Source of the DNA: Sphaerisporangium album
GTDB taxonomy: Bacteria > Actinomycetota > Actinomycetes > Streptosporangiales > Streptosporangiaceae
NCBI RefSeq assembly: GCF_003323745.1
Contig: NZ_QOIL01000016.1
Location: 1 to 64,000, forward strand
Length of the DNA: 64,000 nt
Direction: 5' to 3'
Shown here piece after piece: positions 36,625 through 45,384 of this stretch. The position numbers were made by a program, and so were the translations under genes. Position 1 is the stretch's first letter. Each line of letters begins with the position of its first letter. A model generated the notes under the pieces. It was given only the letters and a program-made list of their open reading frames with translations. It searched no databases and had not been told where the DNA came from.

Positions 36625-38172
36625 ATGCCCCCCCAACAGCGCACAATCGCCAGCGGCGAACTGATTCCCGCCATCGGCTACATACGCGTCTCGATGCTCA
36701 TGGAAGAGCAGATCTCCCCGGAGATCCAACGCGCCGCCATCACCGACTGGGCCCGCCGCAACGGCCGGCGAATCGTGCGATGGATCGAAGATCTTGACGC
36801 CACAGGCCGCAACTTCCGTCGCAAGATCATGAAGGCGATCGAAGGTATCGAATCAGGCGACGCCCGCGAGATCATCGTCTGGAAATTCAACCGCTTCGGC
36901 CGCAACCGCACCGGCAACGCCGTCAACCTCGGCCGCGTGAACCTCGCCGGCGGTGAACTCCAATCAGCCACCGAAGACGTTGACGCCCGCACCGCCGTCG
37001 GGCGACTGACCCGCGGCATGCTCATGGAGATCGCGTCCTTCGAAAGCGACCGCATCGGCGAGCAATGGGCCGAGACTCACGCCTACCGCGTCGCCAGCGG
37101 ACTCCCGGCCAACGGCCGCCCCCGATTCGGGTACGTTCTCCGCGGCCGCCAGCCCGACCCCCTCCACGCGCACCGGACCCTCCGAGCTCCCGACGACGGC
37201 CCCGAGCGGTATGAGCCAGATCCCATTACCGGGCCGGTCCTGGCGGACCTCTACCGGCGATACATCGCCGGCACCGGCGGTCAAAAACTCGCCGCCTACC
37301 TCAACCAGACAGGCTTGCGCACCACTCGCGGCAACCACTGGTCCGATGTAGCCATAAGGGGCATGCTCGACCGCGGCTTCGGCGCCGGCCTGCTGCGCAT
37401 CCACGACCCCAACTGTGAATGCAACCAGCCCGCCAACTGCAGCAACATGACCCTCATCAAGGGCGCTCACCAACCTGTGATCAGCGAGGAAGAGTGGCAG
37501 GCATACCGCCGCCGGCGACTCCGCGTTGCCGCCACCCCACCCCGCGCCCGTGCCTCGATCTACCCCCTGGCAGCCTCCTTGCGTTGCGGCCACTGCGGCA
37601 GCCGGATGACGCCCTGCGCGGAAGGCCCCGAGCCGGCCGTCCGGTACCTCTGCAGCGGCTACCTACGAAAGCGCACGTGTCTTGCTCGAAGCGCACGACG
37701 GAGCGCCATCGAGGCCATCGTGGTGCGCGAGCTCGCCCAGTGGGCCGACGACATCGCCGCCGAGGCGCCCGTCGCCAATGAGCCATCCCAGGCCACAATC
37801 CAGCCCGAGCGCGCCAAGCTCGAGGCCGAGGTCGCCGCCGCTGACGCCGCCATGGACGCACTGACCTTGAAAATGGCTAAAGGGATCATCCCCGAGGACT
37901 CCTACATCCGAGCCAGGGACGTGCTCCTGACCGAGCGGGCCGTGGCTGCGGCAGCTCTGGAGGAGGACGATCGACCGGCGCCGCTGCAACGGCACGAGTA
38001 CGTGCCAGTGATCCGGACAGTGGTGGAGGAATGGCTGACGCTTCGCCCCGAAGCACGGCGAGAGATGGTCGCTGATCTGCTGCCGGAGATTCTGATCTTT
38101 CGCGAGTCGCGCAGGTCGGCATGGGTGACGTTGCGCGCGGCATGGGGCGAGGAGCGGACCTTCCCCATTTAG
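36625..38172 (+). CDS. int: Large serine integrase, 515 aa
   Basis: Resolvase domain (about 14-165) with IGYIRVS (nucleophile Ser23), ESGDAREIIVWKFNRFGRN and MLMEIASFESDRIGEQWAET; recombinase domain (about 180-290, GRPRFGYVLRG and DLYRRYIAGTGGQKLAAYLN); zinc ribbon LRCGHCGSRMTPC...YLCSG...TC (about 318-355); coiled coil about 385-440. This is the large serine recombinase architecture that integrates phages at attB. ATG 36625, GAGAG upstream. Its stop abuts the host junction, the usual position of int next to attP. Confidence 0.95.
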   Translation: MPPQQRTIASGELIPAIGYIRVSMLMEEQISPEIQRAAITDWARRNGRRIVRWIEDLDATGRNFRRKIMKAIEGIESGDAREIIVWKFNRFGRNRTGNAVNLGRVNLAGGELQSATEDVDARTAVGRLTRGMLMEIASFESDRIGEQWAETHAYRVASGLPANGRPRFGYVLRGRQPDPLHAHRTLRAPDDGPERYEPDPITGPVLADLYRRYIAGTGGQKLAAYLNQTGLRTTRGNHWSDVAIRGMLDRGFGAGLLRIHDPNCECNQPANCSNMTLIKGAHQPVISEEEWQAYRRRRLRVAATPPRARASIYPLAASLRCGHCGSRMTPCAEGPEPAVRYLCSGYLRKRTCLARSARRSAIEAIVVRELAQWADDIAAEAPVANEPSQATIQPERAKLEAEVAAADAAMDALTLKMAKGIIPEDSYIRARDVLLTERAVAAAALEEDDRPAPLQRHEYVPVIRTVVEEWLTLRPEARREMVADLLPEILIFRESRRSAWVTLRAAWGEERTFPI

Positions 38173-38205
38173 TTGCGGTACACGAGCCTTCCTGACCAAG
38201 TACCT
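38173..38205. other. Probable attachment-site junction (attL/attR)
   Basis: Immediately after the integrase stop (38170-38172) host coding sequence of an MFS transporter begins; recognisable homology (TKYLSNTAGLSKSD) starts at about 38,190. The crossover dinucleotide cannot be fixed without the other junction. The complementary half of the transporter gene should lie beyond the left edge of the window, at the other prophage end. Confidence 0.65.
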
Positions 38206-38731
38206 CTCCAACACAGCCGGCCTGTCGAAGTCCGACGCCACACTGGTCGGCTTCCTCGCCCTCACGATCTTCTGCCTGCTCCAGCCGCTGGCCGGGGCGC
38301 TGTCGGACCGGGTCGGCCGCAGGCCCCTGCTGATCACGTTCGGCGTCGGCTCGATGCTGGGCACCGTCCCGATCATGACCGCGCTGGCCGGGGTCACCAC
38401 CGTCGGAGCCGCGCTCGCCCTCTCCCTGACCGCGCTGGTGATCGTCACCGGCTACACCTCGATCAACGCGTGCGTGAAGGCCGAGCTGTTCCCCACGCAC
38501 GTGCGCGCGCTCGGCGTCGCCCTGCCGTACGCCATCGCCAACGCCCTGTTCGGCGGCACGGCCGAGTACGTCGCGCTGTGGTTCAAGAACGCCGGCGCCG
38601 AGTCCGGTTTCTACTGGTACGTCGCCGGCTGCGCCGCGGTGTCGCTCGTCGTCTACACGACGATGCGCGAGACCCGCGACGCGGCCCTCAGCCGCTCCGA
38701 GCGCGGCGGCGACATCCCCCAGCCCGCCTGA
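38173..38731 (+). pseudogene. C-terminal half of KgtP-type MFS metabolite:H+ symporter, interrupted by the element
   Basis: In frame from 38,175 to TGA at 38729-38731: FLALTIFCLLQPLAGALSDR, VGRRPLLITFGVGSM, ACVKAELFPTHVRALGVALP and YAIANALFGGTAEYVALWFK match the C-terminal six helices of alpha-ketoglutarate permease-like symporters (including RxLGVGLxYAxANAxFGGxAEYVAL). No start codon belongs to this fragment and the N-terminal half is missing at the junction. Integration has disrupted the gene, unless the left junction recreates an alternative end. Confidence 0.85.
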
Positions 38732-38749
38732 GCCGTCCGTCCGGGCCGG

Positions 38750-38937
38750 TCAGGCGGTGGTGCCGGAGGCGTCCAGGCGAGCGAGCTCCAGGCCGGGCTC
38801 GGCCGGTTCGCCGGGCCCGTCGACCGCGGCCGCCTGCACCCGCTCGGCCTGCTGGAGGTGCCCGTGGGCGGTGGACAGGATGACGATGCCGAGCACGAGC
38901 GTCCCCGCGCCGATGTAGAAGGGCACGTGGACGTGGT
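38750..38937 (-). pseudogene. Remnant of an MFS transporter C-terminus next to marR
   Basis: Directly after the MarR stop the frame reads VPFYIGAGTLVLGIVILSTA then HGHLQQAERVQ, like the last membrane helix and tail of a MarR-regulated MFS exporter, ending at 38750. Everything before that helix is missing, suggesting an internal deletion in a marR-MFS operon. A GTG at 38924-38926 could give a 58-residue product, so a small membrane protein is the alternative. Confidence 0.45.
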
Positions 38938-39393
38938 TCAGCGGTCCTCGGGTGCCAGGTGCGTCAGGCGGTCGATGGCGGGGACGGCCGCGACGAGCGA
39001 CGCGCGCTCGTCCTCGCTCAGCTGGTCCAGCAACTCGGCCAGCATGGCGGCGCGCGTCTCCCGGCGTCCGGCCAGCGCGGCGCGTCCCGCGTCGGTGATG
39101 CGCACCTGGACGACCCGCTTGTCGTCCGGGTCGCTCGTGCGGGTGACCAGGCCGGACTCCTGCAGTCGTGAGACGAGCTGCGTCATCGCGGGCTGGGTGA
39201 CGCCCTCGTGCGCCGCCAGTTCGGTCAGCCGGCAGGGGCCCGAGCGCTCCAGCGTGCCGAGGGTGCCGACGGCGGTGAGGGAAAGGTCGCCGCGCGGGCC
39301 GAGCCGGACGAGGAAGCGGGTCAGCCGTTCCAGGGCTCCCGTGACGTGGGCGGCGGGGTGCTCGCGTGTCGAGGCCGGACCGGAGATTTCCAT
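38938..39393 (-). CDS. MarR-family transcriptional regulator, 151 aa
   Basis: Winged helix about 40-110: GTLERSGPCRLTELAAHEGV, TQPAMTQLVSRLQESGLVTR, then DPDDKRVVQVRITDAGRAAL (wing with DxRxx). Normal MarR length with dimerisation helices at both ends. ATG at 39391-39393; an AT-rich CATAAC...ATTATG inverted repeat just upstream (39391-39420) is a likely autoregulatory operator. The gene it would normally control (an MFS exporter) appears deleted downstream. Confidence 0.9.
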   Translation of the reverse strand: MEISGPASTREHPAAHVTGALERLTRFLVRLGPRGDLSLTAVGTLGTLERSGPCRLTELAAHEGVTQPAMTQLVSRLQESGLVTRTSDPDDKRVVQVRITDAGRAALAGRRETRAAMLAELLDQLSEDERASLVAAVPAIDRLTHLAPEDR

Positions 39394-39527
39394 AACATGC
39401 TTATATCACCACATTATGTATCCGTCCACGTCGCCTGTGACGTGCGGTTCGGGGGCTCATGCTCGGTGTAAGACCGGTTTGATCGAACAAATGGCCGATC
39501 GAGCCGCATATCCGTACCGTAGAGATC

Positions 39528-40481
39528 ATGGCCGGGGGCGCGGGACAGGATGGGCGGTTGTGCGGTACGACGGAAGGTGTGACGGATCCCCCTCGCACTA
39601 CCATCTCGGCTTACCGGAATGCTTTTGGTGTGGTCGGTACCGGAACGGTTGAGATGGACGATGGTGAAGGCCGGATGCTGCCGGCCGCCGTGTGCCGGTT
39701 GTTCGACGACGGCGGCGGCGGGCGCACGCTCTCGGTGGATCTCCCGCCTGGAACGCTGGTGTGGCCCGACCCGACGTACGCGCGCTTCCCCGCGCGCCGG
39801 CGCCCCGCCTTCTGGCTGAGCGAGACGCCCGCGACGGGCACGCTGTGGGCGCGGCTGCGCGCCGAGCACCCGAGGTCCGGCCTGTGGCCCGTCCTGCTGG
39901 AGGAGTCGGTCCAGCCGTGGTCGGTCGGCCAGATCGCGCCGGACGCCGCCGCCGAGATCGACAACTACAACATCGGCGCGTTCATGGACGAGGTCTGGGC
40001 CGACTGGATCCAGCGGGCGCACGAGGACCAGGTCGAGACCCTCGACCCCTTCGGCCCGGTCTGCCCCGGCCCCGCGGACCCCGGCGAGCTGAAGACCGAC
40101 CCCGACGCCCTGGCCGACCGGTACGCGGCCATGCTGGCCGAGCAGGGCATGCCGATCGGCCTGGCGGCGGTGCAGCGCGGCGCGGACGCGCTGGCCGTCA
40201 TGGGGTGGCAGGGCGCCCTGCACCACAACGAGTGGAATGTGCCGCTAGCCGCCGTCGTGCGGAGCTGGGAGGACCGCTTCGCCGCCCGCCTGGTCGGCAT
40301 GGGGTTCAACACGCTGGAGCTCAGCGTCGCCGCGCCCCCGCAGACGCCGGCCCACGCCGTGCACGTCGCCGCCGAGCACTGGGCGTTCTGCCCGGACGCG
40401 ATCATCCAGAGCGCGGGCACGCTGATCGACTACGCCGAGCAGATTCTGGGCAAGTACACCTGGTCGTTCTGGTGGGACTGA
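39528..40481 (+). CDS. DUF4253 domain protein, 317 aa
   Basis: The C-terminal 110 residues (AAVVRSWEDRFAARLVGMGF, LELSVAAPPQTPAHAVHVAA, ending GKYTWSFWWD) match the DUF4253 pattern, which typically closes with W-x-FWWD. N-terminal about 150 residues are a separate Pro/Trp-rich region. No biochemical function is known. The start may be ATG 39528 or a later one (GTG 39579, ATG 39654); only the later part is firmly coding. Monocistronic. Confidence 0.75.
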   Translation: MAGGAGQDGRLCGTTEGVTDPPRTTISAYRNAFGVVGTGTVEMDDGEGRMLPAAVCRLFDDGGGGRTLSVDLPPGTLVWPDPTYARFPARRRPAFWLSETPATGTLWARLRAEHPRSGLWPVLLEESVQPWSVGQIAPDAAAEIDNYNIGAFMDEVWADWIQRAHEDQVETLDPFGPVCPGPADPGELKTDPDALADRYAAMLAEQGMPIGLAAVQRGADALAVMGWQGALHHNEWNVPLAAVVRSWEDRFAARLVGMGFNTLELSVAAPPQTPAHAVHVAAEHWAFCPDAIIQSAGTLIDYAEQILGKYTWSFWWD

Positions 40482-40740
40482 TACTTCGGACATTCTTCGA
40501 CGTTCAGCGTCAAAGTGGTGCGAGGTGCCACTGTCCGTGTCGACACACTTGCACCACGAAGTCAGTTCATGTCAGGACAGGCGTATGAAGCGCAACGACC
40601 AGCCATGAGATGATGTCCGCGTGCTTCGCCGGATCTCGGCGTGACGTAATCGGGGGCGGGGGCAGGCCACCGTCGTCGGGCGAGCGGTCACGCGCGCGTG
40701 CGAGGCCCAGTGGTACCCCGTCCAAGAGCAGGAGGTCCGC

Positions 40741-40938
40741 ATGACCGCCAACGCACCGGAGCCCGAGGCCGAGACTTCGGACGACGAGTTGAAGCGCAAG
40801 TTCCGGGAGGCCCTGGAACGCAAGCGCCAGACCCAGGCGGAGTCGAACGCCGCCGGCCGAGGCAAGAACGCCTCCAAGATCGCCGGCGCCCACGGCCCCG
40901 CGGCAGGCAAGCGCTCCTTCCGCCGCAAGAGCGGCTGA
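40741..40938 (+). CDS. DUF5302 protein, 65 aa
   Basis: Acidic N-terminus, then DDELKRKFREALERKRQ and the invariant GAHGPAAGKRSFRRKSG tail. This is the actinobacterial DUF5302 family; role unknown. ATG 40741 has AGGAGG upstream and is followed by a strong terminator. Confidence 0.92.
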   Translation: MTANAPEPEAETSDDELKRKFREALERKRQTQAESNAAGRGKNASKIAGAHGPAAGKRSFRRKSG

Positions 40939-40962
40939 CCCCTCGGAGCCACCCAGCCCGCG

Positions 40963-40998
40963 AAAGGCCCGTTCTCAGCAAGCCTGAGACGGGCCTTT
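40963..40998 (+). terminator. Intrinsic terminator after DUF5302
   Basis: AAAGGCCCGT...CTCAG / CTGAG...CGGGCCTTT stem with one mismatch and a 5-nt loop, followed by TTT. A-tail and T-run on opposite arms allow bidirectional termination, but no gene converges close by. Confidence 0.8.
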
Positions 40999-41089
40999 GT
41001 GCCATGCGCGTCCGCACGTCACCGTGCCCGCGAGGCCGCGTCGTTCACGACCCCCGCGGGACACGGCCACACTCCGTGGGCGGGGCCGC

Positions 41090-42262
41090 TCAGCGGAAGG
41101 CGTCCAGGCCCGTGAGGGCGCGGCCGAGGGTCAGGGCGTGGACCTCGGCGGTGCCCTCGTAGGTGGCGACCGTCTCCAGGTTCACCATGTGGCGCATCAC
41201 GGGGTATTCGAGGGTGATGCCGTTGGCGCCGTGGATGCTGCGGGCGGTGGCGGCGACGCGCTGGGCGGCGCGGACGTTGGCCAGCTTGCCGAAGCTCACG
41301 TGCGCGTGGGTCGCGAGGCCCTCGTCCTTGAGACGGCCGATGCGCAGGGCGGTCATCATCGCGTGGTTGACGTCCACCAGCATGTCGGCGAGCTTGGCCT
41401 GGGTGAGCTGGAAGCCGGCGATGGGCCGGTCGAACTGCACGCGGTGCTTGGCGTAGTCGATCGAGGCAGTCAGACAGGCCCTGGCGGCGCCCGCGACGCC
41501 CCAGACGATGCCGTACCGCGCCTCGGACAGGCACGACAGCGGCGCCTTGAGCCCCTCCGCGCCCGGCAGTATCGCGTCCCCCGGCAGCCTCACCCCGTCC
41601 AGCACCAGCTCGGAGGTGATGGACGCGCGCAGCGACAGCTTCTTGTGGATCACGTTCGCCGAGAACCCGGGTGTGGAGGTCGGCACCAGGAAGCCGCGGA
41701 TGCCCTCGTCGGTCGCGGCCCAGACGATCGCGACGTCGGCCACCGAGCCGTTGGTGATCCACATCTTGGTGCCGTCCAGCACCCAGTCGTCGCCGTCGCG
41801 GCGGGCACGGGTGCGCATCGAGCCGGGGTCGCTTCCCGAGTCGGGCTCGGTGAGGCCGAAACAGCCGAGCGCGTCGCCCGTCGCCATGCGGGGGAGCCAC
41901 TCGTCCTTCTGCTCGGGCGACCCGTACCTGTGGACGGCCGTCATCGCGAGCGAGCCCTGGACGGAGACGAAGCTGCGCAGCCCGCTGTCCACGGCCTCCA
42001 GCTCGCGGCAGGCCAGGCCGTAGCTGACGGCGTTGGTGCCCGCGCAGCCGTACCCGGTCAGGTGCATGCCGAAGACGCCTAGCTTGCCGAGCCCCTTGGC
42101 CAGCCCGCGCGGGTCGGGCAGCGTCCCGGCGTCGAACCAGTCGGCGACATGCGGCAGCAGCTCGGCGCCCGCGTAGTCGCGGACGGCGTCGCGGATCGCG
42201 CGCTCCTCGTCGGAAAGTTCGCGGTCTACTTCGAGAAAGTCGTGAGCGTTAATGCCGATCAC
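41090..42262 (-). CDS. Acyl-CoA dehydrogenase, glutaryl-CoA dehydrogenase-like, 390 aa
   Basis: FAD-dependent acyl-CoA dehydrogenase: GCFGLTEPDSGSDPGSMRTR, KMWITNGSVADVAIVWA, and GVAGAARACLTASIDYAKHR, then FGKLANVRAAQRVAATARSI, IHGANGITLEYPVMRHMVNL and the catalytic-Glu segment TYEGTAEVH. The last two blocks are closest to glutaryl-CoA dehydrogenase, which uses YEGTHDIH. Catalyses alpha,beta-dehydrogenation (and decarboxylation if GCDH) of CoA thioesters. GTG at 42260-42262 is chosen for the usual length. Confidence 0.9.
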   Translation of the reverse strand: MIGINAHDFLEVDRELSDEERAIRDAVRDYAGAELLPHVADWFDAGTLPDPRGLAKGLGKLGVFGMHLTGYGCAGTNAVSYGLACRELEAVDSGLRSFVSVQGSLAMTAVHRYGSPEQKDEWLPRMATGDALGCFGLTEPDSGSDPGSMRTRARRDGDDWVLDGTKMWITNGSVADVAIVWAATDEGIRGFLVPTSTPGFSANVIHKKLSLRASITSELVLDGVRLPGDAILPGAEGLKAPLSCLSEARYGIVWGVAGAARACLTASIDYAKHRVQFDRPIAGFQLTQAKLADMLVDVNHAMMTALRIGRLKDEGLATHAHVSFGKLANVRAAQRVAATARSIHGANGITLEYPVMRHMVNLETVATYEGTAEVHALTLGRALTGLDAFR

Positions 42263-42502
42263 CGCCCAGGGGTCGTGAGGTGACTTGTGTGCCCTCGTGC
42301 TAGTCAGCACCCAATCACAGCTCTTCCCGGCCCCTCCAACGCGCCCGGGCGAAGGCGGCCGAAGACGTCCTCCGCGTGATCGCCGATCGCCGTGATCGGC
42401 CCTGCCGGGCGCGCTGTGGTGGGTGGGCGGTTCCAGGGGCGGAGGTCCGCGGTGGCGGGTGTGCCATGACCCCGCCCCCACGGCCGGTCCCGGGCGGCGG
42501 GC

Positions 42503-43078
42503 CTAGCCCGCGTCGGCCAGGGAGACGCCGGGCCGCTCCGCGTCGGAGCGGCCAGGGACGTCCAGGATCGGGCTCTGAGCCGGCATCTGCCCGTCGGCCG
42601 CGGGCTTGGGGGCCACCCCTTGGGCGAGCAGCGCGTTCGGCTGGGAGTGATTGCGCGGCCGCGGAGAGTGGGGCCGCGGGTAGGGGGCGGGGTAGTGATG
42701 ATGATGCTTGTGGTACCAGCCGTAGGGCGGCCACGCGGGCGTGGGGTACGGGTACGGGTAGGGATATGGGTATACCGGCAGGGTGTACGGCGGGGTCGGG
42801 GGGGTCGCGGTCCCGTTCGGGACGCACTCGTACTGAGGGCACGGAACGGTCAGGCACTGCTTGGGCGCGTACACACAGGCGTAGCCCTGCGGACACGCCA
42901 CCTCGGCGCAGCCCTGCGGCGCGCAGGCGGGCCGCCGAGCTTCGGCCGTGACGGCCGGCGACGCGAGGGAGCGCGCCGAGACCGCGGGCGCGAGGCGTGC
43001 CGCGTCGGCCGGCGTGGTGACCGCGGAGAACGGCAGCCCGGCCAAGGCGGTCGCGATGACGAACGCTGATCGGAACAT
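42503..43078 (-). CDS. Secreted Cys- and Tyr/Pro/His-rich protein, 191 aa
   Basis: Signal peptide FRSAFVIATALAGLPFSAVT, then six closely spaced cysteines (ACAPQGCAEVACPQGYAC, then CLTVPC and CVPNG), a Tyr/Pro repeat (PVYPYPYPYPYPTP), and HKHHHHYPAPYPRPHSPR, followed by a disordered tail. Possible metal-binding or adhesive cell-surface protein. ATG at 43076-43078 is preferred over one at 43110-43112, which extends the signal. No family recognised. Confidence 0.7.
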   Translation of the reverse strand: MFRSAFVIATALAGLPFSAVTTPADAARLAPAVSARSLASPAVTAEARRPACAPQGCAEVACPQGYACVYAPKQCLTVPCPQYECVPNGTATPPTPPYTLPVYPYPYPYPYPTPAWPPYGWYHKHHHHYPAPYPRPHSPRPRNHSQPNALLAQGVAPKPAADGQMPAQSPILDVPGRSDAERPGVSLADAG

Positions 43079-43513
43079 ATTGACCCCGACTTTCCTTTTC
43101 GTTCGCTCCATGGATTCGATGGGCGGAAATTCGCCAGGGCATCGCATGGAATCGTAGGGCATTTGGTGCGTCAGGCTTTCGACCTACCGAGATGGTCGCA
43201 TTATGTGGCCGCCGTCCGTCGGAGGCGGCCGGGGCGGGAAGGCCAGGAATTGGTAAGAACGGCGACCGCCGTTCTGGCCCGGCGAATCCATCGGCCGGTC
43301 GTTTCGCCACTACGGGCATTTCCCTGCAAGGCGGGACATTCGCGGGGAGGCGGGAATGTCCACCGGTGGTCATATGGCGACCGGCGCCCTGACGAATTTT
43401 GACCCTAACGGATGGCACACGCGGAGCGGCGCGACGATTACGCCGCACGGATGATCGTTACTGTCTGGAGGACGAATGAAGCTCAGGACGGGGACGAGCT
43501 CTGAAGGGATGCG
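43079..43513. promoter_or_regulatory. Divergent intergenic region, 435 bp
   Basis: No coding signal on either strand. It must hold promoters for both the leftward secreted protein and the rightward subtilase. The part around 43,160-43,420 is less GC-rich than its surroundings. I see no clear palindrome or ribosomal-type site beyond the GAAGGG before the subtilase start. Confidence 0.5.
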
Positions 43514-44761
43514 ATGGTCATGCGCTCCGCACGCCGATTTCACAGGATCAGGGGAGGTGCCTCGCCTGCGGTGATCGGGCTCGCGTTCGTCAGCGCCCTG
43601 ATCGGAGTGGCCCCGGGCGCCCAGGCCGGTACGGCGGCCGTACGGCGAACCGCGATAGAAGTGACGGTTCCTCCCGCCGCGAGCGCTGTCCCCGGCCAGT
43701 ACATCGTCACGCTCAAGCCAGGCGCTCTCAGCTCCGGCGTGATGGCCCCGAGCGGGGTGCGGCCCCTCTACATCTACGAGCGGGTGATCAACGGGTTCAC
43801 CGCCCGGATGACGCTCGCCCAGCTCAACGAGATGCGGACCCATCCCGATGTCGCCGCGATCGAACAGGACGCCGTGGCCCGGGCGGTGGACGTCCCGCGC
43901 GGCTTCGCCGGGCCGATCACGCGCGTTCCGCCGGCGGCGCCCACCACTTCCTGGGGACTCGATCGCATCGACCAGCGCCGTCTTCCGCTCAATCGTGTCT
44001 ACAACGCCGCGCACACCGGCGCCGGGGTGACCGCGTACATCGTCGACAGCGGCATCGACAAGACCAACAGCCAGTTCACCGGCCGCATCGCTCCCGGCTA
44101 CAGCACCGTCGACGACGGCAACGGCACCAACGACTGCCTGGGCCATGGCACCATGACCGCCGGCATCGTCGGCGGCACCACTTGGGGGGTGGCCCGATCG
44201 GTCAAGCTCTCCCCGGTACGCGTCCTCGGCTGTGACGGCTTCGGCACCTTTTCCCAGATCATCGCCGGCTTCGACTGGGTGGCCGCCCACGCGGTCAAAC
44301 CCGCGGTCGCCAACATGTCCCTCGGCGGCCCGAAATCCGCCGCGGCCAACGCCGCCGCGACCGCGCTGGCCGACTCAGGTGTCTTCGTCAGCGTCGCCGC
44401 CGGGAACAGCGCGGACGACGCGTGTGACTTCTCCCCGGCCGGTGCCTCCCGGGTGCTGACCGTCGGAGCGTCCGCCGGCGACGACACGCTTTCCGGTTTC
44501 AGCAACGTGGGCCCATGTGTCGATCTGTTCGCCCCCGGCACCGACGTCGTCTCGGCCAGGATGGGCGGCGGCAGCGCCCAAGGCAGCGGGACCTCCTTCG
44601 CCTCGCCTTACGTCGCCGGGGTCGGCGCCCTGTTCAAGCAGACATATGGGGACTACCCCACGGCCACCGTCCTCAAGTGGATCAACGACGCGTCCACGAG
44701 TGGTGTCCTCAAGGGCCTTCACGGCGCCAACGACAGGCTGCTGTACACCGCGGGGCTGTAG
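43514..44761 (+). CDS. Secreted S8 (subtilisin-like) serine protease, 415 aa
   Basis: Signal peptide to about residue 38, then I9 propeptide (PGQYIVTLKPGALSSGVMAP to AIEQDA, about 60-120). Catalytic triad Asp178 (AYIVDSGIDKT), His211 (DCLGHGTMTAGI), Ser361 (QGSGTSFASPYVAG), oxyanion Asn298 (VAAGNSADDACD). Proteinase K-type subtilase of normal length. Hydrolyses extracellular protein. Followed by a subtilisin-inhibitor-like gene, so activity may be held in check by that product. ATG 43514 (or 43520), GAAGGG upstream. Confidence 0.95.
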   Translation: MVMRSARRFHRIRGGASPAVIGLAFVSALIGVAPGAQAGTAAVRRTAIEVTVPPAASAVPGQYIVTLKPGALSSGVMAPSGVRPLYIYERVINGFTARMTLAQLNEMRTHPDVAAIEQDAVARAVDVPRGFAGPITRVPPAAPTTSWGLDRIDQRRLPLNRVYNAAHTGAGVTAYIVDSGIDKTNSQFTGRIAPGYSTVDDGNGTNDCLGHGTMTAGIVGGTTWGVARSVKLSPVRVLGCDGFGTFSQIIAGFDWVAAHAVKPAVANMSLGGPKSAAANAAATALADSGVFVSVAAGNSADDACDFSPAGASRVLTVGASAGDDTLSGFSNVGPCVDLFAPGTDVVSARMGGGSAQGSGTSFASPYVAGVGALFKQTYGDYPTATVLKWINDASTSGVLKGLHGANDRLLYTAGL

Positions 44762-44789
44762 GCCAGTCCCGGTCCGCTTCCCGGTCCGC

Positions 44790-44811
44790 GAGCGGCCCGG
44801 CGGGGCCGCTC
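44790..44811 (+). terminator. Hairpin after the subtilase gene
   Basis: Perfect 9-bp stem GAGCGGCCC / GGGCCGCTC with GGCG loop, 29 bases after the stop. No U-run, so partial termination is likely. Confidence 0.5.
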
Positions 44812-44822
44812 GGCAACGCGGC

Positions 44823-44840
44823 GCGTTCGACGTCGAACGC
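44823..44840. promoter_or_regulatory. 18-bp perfect palindrome upstream of the inhibitor gene
   Basis: GCGTTCGAC directly joined to its complement GTCGAACGC, 64 bases before the inhibitor start. Its TTCGA...TCGAA core recalls operator sites. It may be a repressor-binding site for the inhibitor promoter; the protein is unknown. Confidence 0.5.
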
Positions 44841-44903
44841 CCGCTCGCAGGATTTCGTCCGAAAGATCGACAGCACTGGGCTTCCATTCATCGGGGGATA
44901 TAG

Positions 44904-45368
44904 ATGGGACTTCGTTTCAGTCGTGCGGCTTGCGTCGCGGCGATCATCGCCGCGACGGCCGTGCTCGGGCAAACGGCCGCGGACGCCGGTTCGGCCGCAG
45001 GTGACCCGCCGCCGAAAGACCCCACCGCCACGTCGGGCGCACCCGGCGCCGTCTCGTCCCCCCGCTCGCTGGTGTTGGTGATACACGAAGGACGGGACGC
45101 CTCCACCAGCGTGGTGCTGCGGTGCGCGCCGCAGCAGGGCGGCACGCATCCGAGAACGGCCGAGGCGTGCGCGCTGCTCGGGACGGTGGGCGGCGACCTG
45201 CGAAAGCTCAAGGCCCAGGTGGGGACGGCCTGCCCGGCGATGTACGAGCCGCTCACCGTGACGGCGTCCGGCGTCTGGGACGGTCGTATGGTCATGACCT
45301 CCCGCACTTTCGGCAACAAGTGCGAAATGCGCAGCACCCTCGGTCCTGTGGCGGACGTTCGGTCTTGA
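44904..45368 (+). CDS. Subtilisin inhibitor-like (SSI, I16) secreted protein, 154 aa
   Basis: Signal peptide (about 1-27), a Pro/Ala linker, then the SSI domain: SVVLRCAPQQGGTHPRTAEA, CALLGTVGGDLRKLKA, reactive-loop region TACPAMYEPLTVTASGVWDG and FGNKCEM. In SSI the scissile bond follows the CPMVYDPV segment; here the loop is CPAMYEP, so Met is the likely P1 residue. Inhibits subtilases tightly. Immediate neighbour of the S8 protease. ATG 44904 with GGGGGA upstream. Confidence 0.92.
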   Translation: MGLRFSRAACVAAIIAATAVLGQTAADAGSAAGDPPPKDPTATSGAPGAVSSPRSLVLVIHEGRDASTSVVLRCAPQQGGTHPRTAEACALLGTVGGDLRKLKAQVGTACPAMYEPLTVTASGVWDGRMVMTSRTFGNKCEMRSTLGPVADVRS

Positions 45369-45384
45369 ACGCGTGAACCAGGAG

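Noticed and set aside
40501-40560. Short inverted segments (GTGGTGC / GCACCAC) downstream of the DUF4253 gene, considered as an insertion-sequence end
   Set aside because: Seven-base similarity only, no transposase and no target duplication; likely chance or a weak hairpin.
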